A program made the position numbers and the translations under genes. The notes beneath the pieces were generated by a model, which was not told where the DNA came from, ran no database searches, and was given only the letters and a program-made list of their open reading frames with translations. Of a stretch of 64,000 bases of DNA, positions 10,592-21,194 are shown piece after piece. Origin of the DNA: Dactylorhiza incarnata (lineage: Eukaryota; Streptophyta; Magnoliopsida; Asparagales; Orchidaceae); assembly GCA_033032865.1 (NCBI GenBank), contig JAWHQI010000278.1, positions 310,001-374,000 on the forward strand, in the 5' to 3' direction. The stretch's first letter is position 1. The number at the start of each line of letters is the position of its first letter.

Positions 10592-12543
10592 ATGAGTGAC
10601 TCAGCTGAGGGGGAGCATCAACAAGAACCATCCCCCATTGACATTACAAAAATCAATGATGCTGATGTGAACACAAGACCATCACCTCAGAATTTACAAG
10701 GTCAGATTGACACAATTATCCTCAATCTTGAAGAAAGATTAAGAAACATTCCTGATAATGAACCAGCCCTGTGGTCATTACCTTCACAAGGAACATCCAG
10801 TGCACCATCTGAGGGGGAGAAGCACCAAGGGACAAATGCTGAACAAGATGAAGTTCTTGAATTCCTGGACTCATCCATTCAAGTTAATTTATCTAAGGGG
10901 GAGGTGCAGAAAGAGCCACCTACAGAGAAAGATGAAGTTCTAGGTAAATCTAACACTCTTATCATAAGAATCTCTAGGTAATTCAACTCTAACCTCAACT
11001 ATTTGTCTCAGCCTTCCTAGACTCATCTGACAAGGATGCTTTCTCTGAGGGGGAGGAGCAAAGAAATAATGATAATGATGATATGGATGATGATCAGCCC
11101 CCCTGATCACATTGATGCAATGGCATCAGGTGCTGAGCTGGTGGATGCCCCAGCTGAAGTCCTGCATGAACCACCAGTCCATCTAGTACTCAATATTATC
11201 CATCCTCCAAGCTCACCAAGACCCCCAGCCCAGGTGATAAATATTCAGCAAGCCTCCACCTCCAACTCATCTAATGAGAATCTTCTTGATGCTATCTCCC
11301 TGCTGCTACAGTCTCACCTAACTTCCATAAAGACACAACTAGATCAATCAATTACATCTGTCAGGGGATACATTGATCAATCCATCTTGAATGTGAAAGC
11401 TGAGTTCATGACTGAGGTCAAGGAAATAAAGGAAAAACTGACATGCTCACCAAACAGATGACCAAGTGGTTTGAACTTGCTGAGAGGACAGTGCTCAGTC
11501 AAAATACAATTCTAAGGTCAATGGACAAACACCTCTAGCTGTCTGAATAGAACATGGGATATGTCAAGAATTATGTAAGTAAGACAGATGAGGTGATAGA
11601 GAAGTCAACCAATCATCTTCAAGAGTATGTCTATTCAACTGCTCTGCAGTTAAATGAAGGGGCTGACAGGTACAAGGAAGAGCTAAAAGCAGAAATTGCA
11701 ACTGTCTCCCAATCAATTGCTGAAAGAGCCACCTCTTCACACTTGAATGAAGAAGTTGAAAAGTTAAAAGCTGACTTTGAGAATGTTTTCGAAACCCTCT
11801 CTGGCACAATAACAACAGCTAAGCAAGACCTCCATCAACAGATCTTTGAAGAAGCCGGAAAGGGGGAGGACACAAATGCTATCATAAACTCCGACCTCAC
11901 ACTGAAAGTACTACAAGGTACAAGGATAGCTCTGAATCTTCCTATCCTAGATGTTAATAGGGCAGAAGACTGGGATTTCCCTCATCAAGAGGCAATAGCA
12001 CAAAATGAGAGATTGAAAAAGAGAAGAGAAAGAGAGCATGTGTTGCTCACCGAGGAATTCATGGCCAAACAAAGGGATGAAAACAGTAGAGACCCTGATT
12101 TTGAATATTGGAGTCATGACTCCAAAGAGATAATTCTAAATGTCTGGCTAAGCCATGGCCAAATAAGCAAAGACATTGATAAACTATATCCATCTGAGGA
12201 ATGGATAAAGCATTTAGAGAGGAACACAAAAAGAGATAAAGTATTCAAAACAAACCTTGTAAGAAAAGATAACCCAAGAAAGATGTCTTCTAAATACATC
12301 CCAAAGCCATTCATGTATTTTAAAAGGCAAGAGAACAAGAGGAAGATAGCTGAGATTGAAGCAGCAAATGTTGAAAAGGACACAACCACAAATCTGCCTG
12401 AAGACATGGTTGTACCTGCTGAAGATAAGGAGCCTCCAATCCAAGAAGAAATGGTTGCTGAAAACATGGATGCTTTAGTCAAAGGGAAAGAAGCAGCTGT
12501 TGATTCTCCTGAATGTTCTTCTTATAAGAAAAGGAAGCTTTAA
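10592..12543 (+). pseudogene. Element A 3' region: acidic and coiled-coil ORF fragments
   Basis: Three open blocks (10592-10981, 11036-11461, 11554-12543) that probably formed the C-terminal part of the extra ORF or a second product. The first is acidic and Pro/Gln/Glu-rich. The second ends in a heptad-like stretch (ITSVRGYIDQSILNVKAEF). The third, 329 codons, has long Lys/Glu/Leu helices suited to a coiled coil, then a basic block (KRDKVFKTNLVRKDNPRK) and an acidic tail. I recognise no catalytic domain. Five purine tracts like the polypurine tract are scattered within (see findings). Similar coiled-coil env-like products are known from SIRE1-type elements; function is unknown. Confidence 0.55.
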
Positions 12544-12994
12544 ATGAATGTAGAAACAGTTTATATATTTAATTAATATTGAACTATATTGACTTATGAT
12601 TGTGTGGATGCAAACTTAATTATACTTTGTCTAAAATAGTTTATGGTTATATGAATGCAAACTGAGCTTTGAATTACTATTCTATCTGGATTGCAATTGA
12701 TGGATTGTTAATGTAATCAGCTTGCATCATAGCTAAATCTCAGTTATAATTAAACCTTACCCTGGTTTTATTGGATAATTTAATCTATGTTGCATTGTTA
12801 TGTTTATCAAATCTAATTGATGGATTGATTAAACTCTGTGGTACAATCCTTTCGTAACAACCATTTGTTTTAAAATGACTGATGCACTAAGCATGATATA
12901 TTGAACTCATTATTGCAATGACACATATCAAAAATTTATGAGTAATGTACTCTAGCATTTGAGGGTGTTCTGCCTTCTTCAAATTATGGGAGAT
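12544..12994 (+). other. Element A 3' untranslated region and polypurine tract
   Basis: AT-rich sequence after the last ORF. The bases just before the 3' LTR (ATTATGGGAGAT, 12983-12994) are the expected polypurine tract position, but the tract is weaker than the AAGGGGGAGAT seen in element J and than the GAGGGGGAG copies inside this element. Confidence 0.6.
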
Positions 12995-14249
12995 TGTTGG
13001 GAAAATGACCATCAATGTTCCCTTGATTTGAAGAGGCCTCACACTCAATGCTAAGTACAAGTTGTATTTGATAAACCCTATTTCTATCTCATGACAATGC
13101 AGGACTAGGACATACCAAGGTGTGATGTATGATTTTACTATCAAAACCGCTGAGACGAGCTCTCAGTCTCAGCTGAACCGCTGAGACAAGGCCAGGAGCC
13201 GCTGAGAAGGTGTCTAGACAAGCTGAGCTGCAGATAGAAGTAAACCGCTGAGACAACTGTCTGTCTCAGCGAATCCGCTGGGACGGGACAGACACAACCG
13301 CTTAGACGACTGGCCATCTCAGCCCAACCGCTGAGACAGATTCAAAAGTGATCTGGGGAGTTCTGCTTTTGGCGCAAGCTGCAGAAAGGCATTGTGGGGT
13401 CCACCAATCACTCCCATATCTGTCAGAAGGACGGCTGAGAGCCGTTGAAGATCAATGAAGTATAAAAGGAATAAGTTAGGGTTGAGCAAAGCACCTTTGC
13501 TACTGATCTTACTCTCCAGCACACAAGCAAGTAATATAATACTGTTTCATTGTCGGCAGCCAAGAACTGAGCTTACACAAGGCTGCAAGGAGAGAAGAGA
13601 TTGCTTATCTTGATTCATCTCAAGAAAGAGCAAGTAGATCCAGTCCATCATCTGAAGGGCTGATCAAGAAGAATCTAGTTGGAGCTGCACTTCTCCTCCC
13701 TGGTTCAAGTCTGCAACAACAACAGTTAAGAAAAAGAAAACCAAGGTTTGACCTCTTCTTCCTTCTATTTGTAATTCCCTATTATATCATCTGTAGGAAC
13801 TTGTGTGTTCTGAGACTGTAGGGCTTTATTGCCTGAGTGTGTAAGCCTGATTGGCCCGAGTTGTATAGCTGAGAGGTCAGCTTGAGGTAGGATCAGCATG
13901 TGATCTGAGGTAGGGCTATTGTGCCTGAGGTAGGGCTGATGTGCCTGAGGTAGGGCTGTTGTGCCTGAGGTAGGGTTTGGGAAAACCTGAGAGATCCTGT
14001 GGGATTTGTGCTGTAGGCACTTGGAGCTGAGTTTGGAGAAGTTGGCCTTGTCTAACTCATTGTTAGAAAGGTGAAGGGGGAAAGAGGACTACTCAAGACA
14101 CCCTGTCTTGAAGAACCTCTATAAATCTCTTTGTGCTTTCTGTGCTTGATAATTTGCTAACCTAAATTCAGAAAATACTAAGCCTAAAATAAAAGAAACC
14201 TATTCACCCCCCTCTAGGTGTGTAAGACTACATCCTATATAAACTATCA
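12995..14249 (+). repeat. Element A 3' LTR
   Basis: Starts TGTTGGG and ends CTATCA, followed by the target duplication ACTTC. It repeats the 5' LTR with scattered substitutions, many of them transitions at CCGCTGAG sites (for example CCGTTGAG in one copy and CCGCTGAG in the other). Half-site array at 13147-13337, TATA at 13461-13469. Confidence 0.93.
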
Positions 14250-14254
14250 ACTTC

Positions 14255-15213
14255 TTTCATTTTGAGTCTTCGTGTTATATTTGGCTTTTTATGAATGTGG
14301 ATCTTAATTGATATCCTAGTAAAATTTTCTAATATTTTAGCCTATTATGAAAATGTTTTGAGGATTTTTATATGGAGGCTTAACTGTATGGATGGTTTTT
14401 TCTAAGATTAAACTCCTTGCCACTTGGACTTTGCCTACCATTCTTGTAGTGACTTGGTTGGCACCACCCCCACCCCCACCTTATGCATATCCTTGAGCCT
14501 TGTAATATTCTGGATGATGGGGTTATAAATGTGTGGGCCTTTCTGAGATGGGTTTAGCTTACAAGTGGGGTTTATTTAAGAAGAAAGAGGGTATTTTGGA
14601 TTTGAGCTTATTTAATATGACAGACCCCTTCATTGTTTGGCTGACTAATATGTATTCAATTTGGCTGGCTGTTTTGTATTCAGGATTTGGCTGATATAAA
14701 TGAGCTTTATTAAGAGGAAGGAAATTGTTTTGGGCTTAATTGAATTGGCAGGCCCTCCAATTATTTAGATGGTTAATTATGTTTTCATGCAACTCATGTA
14801 GAATTACTCTCCTAATGTTGTCTTAAATCTACTAAGATGCTGCCTTTAGTTTCCTATGATTATCATCTTAAATTTTATCATGATCATGCCCTGGTTTTAT
14901 GGGGGCTGGTGCCCTGGTTTTATAGGGGTTGTGTTATGACACGTGACGAGTCGGACCCATGTTGGGGTTGCACGTATCAGTGCCGACCACATGCGACGGA
15001 CGCATGAATGATATCTTTACGTTTTTAATAGTTTTCGTTGCTCGTGTATTTTTATGATTATATTATTTATGCTATTTGGGTTCCCACGTGTCTAAGCCCA
15101 AGTGGGGGGCATTTCTGTGAACCGGTTTATGGGGCCGGCTGGACCATGGGTTGGTATGCAAGTTTTAATTCCTCCAATCCTCTCTCTCTCTAACCCCTCA
15201 CAGTCAGTCCTCC
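14255..15213. other. Non-coding spacer
   Basis: No gene seen. Contains a short direct repeat of GCCCTGGTTTTAT (about 14888 and 14911). From about 14930 a G/C-rich patch (GTTATGACACGTGACGAGTC onward) looks like old LTR sequence but cannot be assigned. A run of C-rich CACCCCCACCCCCACC is near 14463. Confidence 0.5.
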
Positions 15214-15745
15214 AATTCCTCTGGGACAAGGATTGGTTTACAAGCCCTCTACTTCGTTGTCGCTCATTTCCTACTGCGATGCTGATTATGCTGGGTCACT
15301 CGATGATCGTCGGTCCATTAGTGGTTACTGCACATATTTTGGTGGAAACTTAGTTACCTGACGAAGTAATAAGCAGACTGTGATTGCTCGCTCCTCTGCA
15401 GAAGCAGAATATCGTTCTACGGTCGCTGCTGTTTAATAACTCACATGGCTAGAGAGTCTTCTGACTAACTTAGGCATTAAACTTCCATCACCGGTTGTTC
15501 TCCTTTGTGATAGTCAAGCTGCAATTCACACTGCTGAGAATCCTGTGTTTCATGAACGCACAAAACTTATTGAAGTTGATTGCCACTTTGTACGGGAAAA
15601 GGCTCAACTTCGAAGATTGATTCTGCGACATGTTCCAGCGGCCGATCAAGTTTCTGATATACTCATCAAGGCCCTGTCTCGCCCACCATATTGGCAATTT
15701 TTCTCCAAGCTTGATGCCTACGACTTGTATGCTCAGAGAGTATAA
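15214..15745 (+). pseudogene. Copia RNase H remnant
   Basis: 5'-truncated Copia fragment on the + strand. It starts at the RT-RNase H linker (GQGLVYK), runs through the RNase H aspartate block DADYAGSLDDRRS, the SSAEAEYRS glutamate block, the CDSQAA aspartate block, TKLIEVDCHFVRE and the C-terminal DILIKALS, and ends at a stop at 15743-15745. In-frame stops occur in the LVT*RSNKQ block (about 15360) and after AAV (about 15434). It is close to the family of elements B, C and I but in the opposite orientation. No LTR is seen beside it. The break lies within a few codons of the sites where D entered C and J entered I. Confidence 0.88.
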
Positions 15746-15868
15746 ACATTTCAAAAGTTCTAACATGAAAATGAATAAAATACATTTCAAGAAAAATGGG
15801 TTCGCGTAACATCGTCAATCTAACTCGATGTGAGTGTTATAACATATGCTCAGAGAGTATAAACATTT
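15728..15868. repeat. 24-bp direct repeats flanking 93 bp
   Basis: A 24-bp stretch beginning TATGCTCAGAGAGTATAAAC is at 15728-15751, overlapping the end of the RNase H remnant, and again at 15845-15868. The 93 bp between contain an ACATCG...CGATGT inverted repeat. It may be an old tandem duplication or a small insertion with a long target duplication. The rest up to element B (15869-16041) is AT-rich with no feature. Confidence 0.6.
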
Positions 15869-16046
15869 TAATAAAAACACCAAAGTTTTAATATGTTTGT
15901 GTTATGTAGAAATTTATTAGAGGCCTGGCCTACATCATTCCTCTCTAAGAAAAAAACACAAATGAACTTCAAGGACTAAAGAGGATTATATTATGACATG
16001 ACTCCTTATAAAGATACATTGGTGGACTAACCAAGGAAGTGGTTCC

Positions 16047-16218
16047 TGTAGAAAACAGCAAAAGCTTGTTTGTATTTCTTATTATTTAATACAAAGAGGA
16101 ATACACATATATATAGGAGAGAGGAGGAGAGAAAAAATCCTATACAAGATGTGGGACTAAAGAGAGAGGAAGAATACACGGGCCCAAATATGGGCCCTCT
16201 GTATGGGCTATTTCAACA
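16047..16218 (-). repeat. Element B 3' LTR (172 bp)
   Basis: On the minus strand it starts TGTTGAAATAG and ends TTTTCTACA. The gag-pol stop codon (16208-16210) lies inside it. The adjoining polypurine tract, GCGGGGGAG on the minus strand, covers about 16219-16227. Confidence 0.95.
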
Positions 16219-19200
16219 CTCCCCCGCAAGCTGGAGCGTACAAATCGTATGCACCAAGCTTGGATAAGCATTGATAGAAGAGGGTACTAGACAGTGCCTT
16301 TGTGAGGACATCCGCAACTTGTTCAGTACCAGGGACATGTTTTAGCTCGATCTTCTTCATTTGTACTTTCTCCCGGATAAAGTGGCAATCGACCTCGATA
16401 TGCTTGGTTCTTTCGTGGAAGACCGGGTTCTTGGCAATATGTATAGCAGCCTGACTGTCGCAGAGTAGAAGAGCAGGAGCAGGAAGTTTTACCCCAAGAT
16501 CCGTGAGAAGACTTTCAAGCCAGGTAAGTTCAGAGACCACAGATGCCATTGCCCTGTATTCTGCTTCTGCTGAGGAGCGCGCAACCACTGCTTGTTTCTT
16601 GCTACGCCAGGTGATCAAATGTCCTCCAAAGTACGTACAGAAGCCACTGGTTGACCGACGATCATCCAGAGATCCGGCATAGTCAGCATCAGAGTATGCC
16701 ACCAGTGTTGGAGTTGAGGATGAGGTCTTGTATACCAAGCCTTGACCAGGAGCAGCTTTCAGATATCGGAGAATCCGTTCCACAGCCTGAAGATGAGAAG
16801 AACGAGGGGCGTGCATGTAACGGCTGACAATACCGACAGCGAATGAGATATCTGGTCTAGTAACAGTCAGGTAGATCAATTTTCCTACCAGACGGCGATA
16901 GTACTCCGGGTTCTGGAGCAAGAGATCAGAGTCAGAGGACTGAGCACAAATCTTGTGATTTGCGTCCATTGGAGTATTGATGGGTTTGCAGCCGGAGTAG
17001 CCTGCATCATGAAGAAGATCGAGGCAATATTTTCTCTGAGATAGAACAAGGCCATCTGGTCGCCTGGCTACCTCCAGGCCCAGGAAGTAATGAAGATTCC
17101 CCAGATCTTTTGTTTGGAACACGGAGCTGAGTTGTTGCTTGATTGCCTGAATTCCTTTTGAGTCGTTGCCTGTGATAATGATATCATCAACATAGACTAG
17201 AAGGAGAACAGTGCCTGTTGCCTGGTGGCGAGTAAACAGGGAGAAGTCAGCCGAGCTCCGAGTAAATCCTGCTTCACGAAGGACCTTGCTGAGCTTGTCG
17301 AACCATGCTCGAGGAGACTGTTTGAGACCATAGAGAGACCGCAAAAGATGACAGACTTTCGGGGTCCGAGACTCCCCCGTGGTCTCAAACCCGGGCGGCT
17401 GCTGCATGTACACTGTTTCAGTAAGATCGCCGTTTAAGAAGGCGTTCTTAATATCCAGTTGATGTAAGGGCCATTGGCGGTGCACAGCGACGGAGAGAAG
17501 AACTCGTACGGTGTTCAGCTTGGCGACTGGAGAGAAGGTTTCATCGTAGTCTAAACCTTGTTGCTGGGTGTAGCCGCGAGCCACCAGTCGAGCTTTTAAC
17601 CGGTCAATGGTCCCATTCGCAGCATGCTTGATGACAAAGACCCATTTGCAACCAACAGTCTTCTGGCCAGGGGGAAGATCCACCAGTTGCCAGGTCTGGT
17701 TTGCCCACAACGCAGCCATTTCTTCTTCCATGGCGGCACGCCAGCCAGGATGTTGAAGAGCCTCCTGCACAGAGTTAGGGACTGCAACCGACGATAACGA
17801 AGTGGCCAGAGTATGAAGGTGGGGTGAGAGGCGATGTAAGGACATATAATTCGCCAAAGGATGGGCAGTCGATTTTGTTACCTGATCAGCAGAACACGGA
17901 GCACCGGAGGTCGAGTCGGACTGCGGAGTCGGATCGGAACGAGGATGTTGACGAGTGTAGACTCGGATAATCGGTGGTTTAGAGATAATGGAGGTGGGAG
18001 GGGGGGCAATATCAGAAACCGGAGACGGAGGAACGGGAACGGAAGTGTCGTTGACCGGGATGACAGGTCGCGGAGCGGGTGGTGGTGCAAGGGGGGATCC
18101 AGGGTCAGAAAAGAACGGTTGATCCTCCCAGAAGGTAACATCGGCAGAGACCGTTATTTTACGGGTCGTAGGGAGGTAGCAGACGTAACCTTTCTGAGTT
18201 CGAGAGTAGCCGACGAAGATGGACTTGGTAGCACGAGGATCCAGCTTATCCGTGGAGGGTCCCAAGATGTGGACATAGCAGGTGCACCCAAAGGTGCGGG
18301 GTGTGAGAGAGAAGGCTGGAGTAGAAGGGAAAAGAAGGCTGAACGGAGTATTATTCTGGAGAACGGAGGAAGGGAGACGGTTGATAAGGAAGCAGGCAGT
18401 GGAGACCGCGAAGTTCCAATATGTTTTGGGAACGTTCATGTGAAGCATAAGTGAGCGGGCAACCTCGAGAAGGTGACGGTTCTTTCGCTCGGCCACACCG
18501 TTTTGTTGAGGGGTGTAAGCGCAGGATGTTTGGTGGATGATTCCGAAGTCAGAGCATAGAGTGGCGATATCGTGACTTGTGTATTCGCGAGCATTGTCGG
18601 AGCGTAAGGTTTTGATGGTAGTGGAGAATTGTGTACGGGTCTCGAGGACAAACGCTCTAAAGACACGAGGAAGCTCAGAGCGATCATGAAGCAGGTATAG
18701 CCACGTTAACCGAGAGTAATCATCAACAAAAGTAAGAAAATATCGATATCCAGAGATACTAGTAGTTTTATAGGGCCCCCAAATATCGGAGTGTACTAAA
18801 TCAAAAGGAGCCGGGCTCCGAGTACAATGTGCGGGAAAGGAAGAACGCGGCTGTTTGCCGAAAATACATGTTTCACATTTAAACGAAGAAAGAGGTACAT
18901 CAGGGAGAGCCTTCTGGAGGACGGGTAGAGGAGGATGCCCGAGACGTCGGTGCCAGTCTATGGAGGAGACAGAGGAGAGGATGGTGGGAGAATTGTCAAG
19001 GAGGTAGAGTCCGTTCCGCAATCGTCCTTTACCAATGGTAGTCCGCGTCCGTCGATCCTGTATCAAAAAAGACGAGGGGTTAAATATTACAGAACAATCC
19101 AAGTCATTAGTAAGACGACCAATGGAAAGTAAATTGAAGGAGGAGCCCGGAACGTGAAGAACCGAGCGAAGAGAAAGAGAGGAGGTGAGCGAGATGTCCG

Positions 19201-20353
19201 CAGAACCGGAAACCGGAACGGTATCTCCATTGGCCACAGTGATACATTTTGGATGAGGAGTATCCAAATATTGAATTGGTTGCCGTGAGGTAATATGATG
19301 AGTAGCACCGGAGTCCATTATCCACCCTGGGCTAGTGGAGAGACCGACGATACCTGGGCTGGAGACGGAGGCGACCGAGGCAGGTGGAGTCATCATCCCT
19401 TGGAGTTGCTGGAATTGCATGCGTAGAGCCTCAAGATCGGCACGAGAGGCCGAGGAGCTATCTTCAACAACAGCAGCAGTCGGTCGTGGAGGAGGAGGAG
19501 GGTTACCAGTCTTCCGAAAGCAGGTGGACTCGTAATGGCCATCACGACCACAGAACGAGCACTTCGGCCGCCCTCGTCCACCACGACCCCTTCCACGGTA
19601 GGCCGACCGACCTCCTCGGCTAGACGAAGGAGGAAATGAAGGAGCAGGAATAGTTTGGAGAAGAGCCGGTGAGGGAAGAGCAAGAGTCTCCGGAGGTTGG
19701 GATACTTTGAGTAGCATGGAACAGACAGCCGATAAGGAGGGAGTGGGAGTCGAGGCCAAGACTTGTGCCCTAATACTCAGAAGATGTGGAGGAACACGGG
19801 CCATTAGCATAGCAATGCAGACGGCCTCCCTTTGCGCGCGTTGAGTGGCATGATCAGCGGTGGGCGGCTGATGTTGAAGCCATGCCTCAGAGAGAGACTT
19901 AACCCGAGCGACAACGGAGGTAATGTTTGGTCCACTGGTGTCCAGGGCCTGAAGGTCAGAGATAATGTCGAAGAGACTTTGAAGGCTATCCTTGCCGGAA
20001 TATAAGGAGTGGAGCTCGTCCCACATCCCTTTGGCCGTGGGTAGGTACATGACCATCTCATATGGTTCACCCTCCAAAGAGTTAAGGATCCAGGTCTGGA
20101 CCCGACCATCATTCTTGAGCCACTCAGGGGTAGTCGGAGCCGGGGGATCATCGGTCAGATGAGCTAGAAGACCCTTGGCCTGGAGGACCCGGCGGATTGA
20201 ATGACCCCAAGGAATGAAGTTTTTCTTTCCGGAGAGGGAGAGAGTAGTAATCCGCAGCTCATCACGGAGTTCCCCAGAAGAGTGCTGAACACTAGGAGAA
20301 TGTTGGGGGGCGGTCGCAGGAGGCACGGTAGAGGAGTTCTCAGACGAGCCCAT
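16208..20353 (-). CDS. gag-pol: Element B Gag-Pol polyprotein, intact (1381 aa)
   Basis: Single open frame from ATG at 20353. Gag core occupies roughly residues 30-250, with a CCHC knuckle from C265 (CSFCGRDGHYESTC). Protease has WIMDSGATHHIT with catalytic D347. Integrase follows: HRRLGH and CETC zinc ligands, core with HSDIWGP, LRSDNAREY and QQNGVAERKNRH. Reverse transcriptase has KARLVARGYTQQQG, QLDIKNAFLNGDL and YVDD starting at Y1054. RNase H has YSDADYAGSLDDRRS, ARSSAEAEYRAM and CDSQAAIHIAKN, then HIEVDCHFIRE and ADVLTKALS. The last codons (CGGVLK, stop) cross the polypurine tract and end in the LTR. No stop or frameshift is visible. Processing into CA/NC, PR, IN and RT-RH is expected from the family. 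Confidence 0.96.
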   Translation of the reverse strand: MGSSENSSTVPPATAPQHSPSVQHSSGELRDELRITTLSLSGKKNFIPWGHSIRRVLQAKGLLAHLTDDPPAPTTPEWLKNDGRVQTWILNSLEGEPYEMVMYLPTAKGMWDELHSLYSGKDSLQSLFDIISDLQALDTSGPNITSVVARVKSLSEAWLQHQPPTADHATQRAQREAVCIAMLMARVPPHLLSIRAQVLASTPTPSLSAVCSMLLKVSQPPETLALPSPALLQTIPAPSFPPSSSRGGRSAYRGRGRGGRGRPKCSFCGRDGHYESTCFRKTGNPPPPPRPTAAVVEDSSSASRADLEALRMQFQQLQGMMTPPASVASVSSPGIVGLSTSPGWIMDSGATHHITSRQPIQYLDTPHPKCITVANGDTVPVSGSADISLTSSLSLRSVLHVPGSSFNLLSIGRLTNDLDCSVIFNPSSFLIQDRRTRTTIGKGRLRNGLYLLDNSPTILSSVSSIDWHRRLGHPPLPVLQKALPDVPLSSFKCETCIFGKQPRSSFPAHCTRSPAPFDLVHSDIWGPYKTTSISGYRYFLTFVDDYSRLTWLYLLHDRSELPRVFRAFVLETRTQFSTTIKTLRSDNAREYTSHDIATLCSDFGIIHQTSCAYTPQQNGVAERKNRHLLEVARSLMLHMNVPKTYWNFAVSTACFLINRLPSSVLQNNTPFSLLFPSTPAFSLTPRTFGCTCYVHILGPSTDKLDPRATKSIFVGYSRTQKGYVCYLPTTRKITVSADVTFWEDQPFFSDPGSPLAPPPAPRPVIPVNDTSVPVPPSPVSDIAPPPTSIISKPPIIRVYTRQHPRSDPTPQSDSTSGAPCSADQVTKSTAHPLANYMSLHRLSPHLHTLATSLSSVAVPNSVQEALQHPGWRAAMEEEMAALWANQTWQLVDLPPGQKTVGCKWVFVIKHAANGTIDRLKARLVARGYTQQQGLDYDETFSPVAKLNTVRVLLSVAVHRQWPLHQLDIKNAFLNGDLTETVYMQQPPGFETTGESRTPKVCHLLRSLYGLKQSPRAWFDKLSKVLREAGFTRSSADFSLFTRHQATGTVLLLVYVDDIIITGNDSKGIQAIKQQLSSVFQTKDLGNLHYFLGLEVARRPDGLVLSQRKYCLDLLHDAGYSGCKPINTPMDANHKICAQSSDSDLLLQNPEYYRRLVGKLIYLTVTRPDISFAVGIVSRYMHAPRSSHLQAVERILRYLKAAPGQGLVYKTSSSTPTLVAYSDADYAGSLDDRRSTSGFCTYFGGHLITWRSKKQAVVARSSAEAEYRAMASVVSELTWLESLLTDLGVKLPAPALLLCDSQAAIHIAKNPVFHERTKHIEVDCHFIREKVQMKKIELKHVPGTEQVADVLTKALSSTLFYQCLSKLGAYDLYAPACGGVLK

Positions 20354-21182
20354 TATAGCAGAGAAGGCCGCTGCGGTTTGAGATGGCTAGAGACCGCTGT
20401 ATGGAGGGAGCCGAGCAGCTAGAAGCAGGCTGCGGTTTGAAGAGACCGCAGCGGTTTTGAGATAAGTTCGCTGAAGGAGAGGGGGCAGATCTCGCTTGGC
20501 GGTCTGTGGTTAAGAGAGCACTGTGACCGATCGACTTGAGATCGCACGATCTGCTGGAAGGCGCACGAGAGGCGAGCTCGCACGGCCAGCTGGAGAAGAT
20601 CGACGGCGACACGATGCTTGGCAGTTGGCGGACTGCAGGGAGATCGCGGCGAGCTTGCGAGGTCGCACGTCTGCAGGATCGCGGCGAGCTTGCGAGGTCG
20701 CACGTCTGCAGGATCGCGAGCGAGCCTGCTGGAGAAGACCGACGGCGAGATCGCGGCGGTGAAACGAGCTTGCGAGATCGCGAGGGAAAGCGAAGAGACC
20801 GCGGCGAGCGCGAGAGATCGCGAGGGAAGCGCGAAGAGACCGCGGCGAGCTTGCGAGGTGTGGACCCCACACTTCTTCGGGACGGGCTATAAAGGAGGGG
20901 ACGCGGGAGAGATTCTGTGGAGTTCACGGAGCAGGAAGATAGAGGCAGCGGTTACAAAAAAAACGGAGGTCGCAGAGCCGAGCGGTCAGAAGAAGGAGAA
21001 GAGCGCAGCGATCACAGAGATCGCGCGAGACCGCAGATGCGCGAGTAAAGCGCAGCGATCAGAGAGAGATCGCGCGAGAAGAGAGTAGAGTGAGTAGAGA
21101 TAACGGCAGATCGCAACGACCAGAGAGATCGCGCGAGAGGCCGGCGGTCAGAAAGAGGAAGACCGCAAGAATCAGGAACCTG
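20354..21182 (-). other. Element B 5' leader, GC-rich with internal repeats
   Basis: About 830 nt of transcribed leader between the primer site and gag. It is much richer in G+C than the flanks and full of GCGCGAGA/GCGGCGAGC variants. A perfect 35-bp tandem repeat is at 20646-20680 and 20681-20715. An upstream ORF (195 codons, Ser/Arg/Pro-rich, minus 20927 to 20340) overlaps the gag start in another frame; it looks like a by-product of the repeats, not a protein gene. Packaging and dimerisation signals usually sit in such leaders. Confidence 0.75.
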
Positions 21183-21194
21183 GCTCTGATACCA
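21183..21194 (-). other. Primer-binding site (tRNA-iMet), element B
   Basis: Minus strand TGGTATCAGAGC directly adjoining the 5' LTR, a 12-base match to the tRNA-iMet 3' end complement. Confidence 0.95.

Larger units (their letters stand above)
2062..14249 (+). mobile_element. Element A: Sirevirus-like Ty1/Copia LTR retrotransposon, degraded
   Basis: Complete but inactive element flanked by a perfect 5-bp target duplication ACTTC (2057-2061 and 14250-14254). It has two long LTRs (1241 and 1255 bp) starting TGTTGGG and ending TCA, a tRNA-iMet primer-binding site, gag with two CCHC knuckles, protease-integrase-RT-RNase H order (Copia), and 3.5 kb of extra coding-like sequence between pol and the 3' LTR. 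Long LTRs, the extra ORF after pol, the C-rich LTR end and repeated GAGGGGGAG tracts are Sirevirus/SIRE-type traits (family knowledge). Gag, pol and the extra ORF all carry stops and frameshifts, so it could move only in trans. By eye the LTRs differ at a few percent of sites, so it is older than B, G, H and J. Confidence 0.93.

Noticed and set aside
12887..13144. Small minus-strand ORFs across A LTR edges
   Set aside because: Span non-coding LTR and leader sequence and have no recognisable product.
17861..18454. 197-codon ORF on the plus strand inside B
   Set aside because: Antisense shadow of gag-pol; Gly/Arg-rich composition follows from the codon use of the real frame, with no motif.
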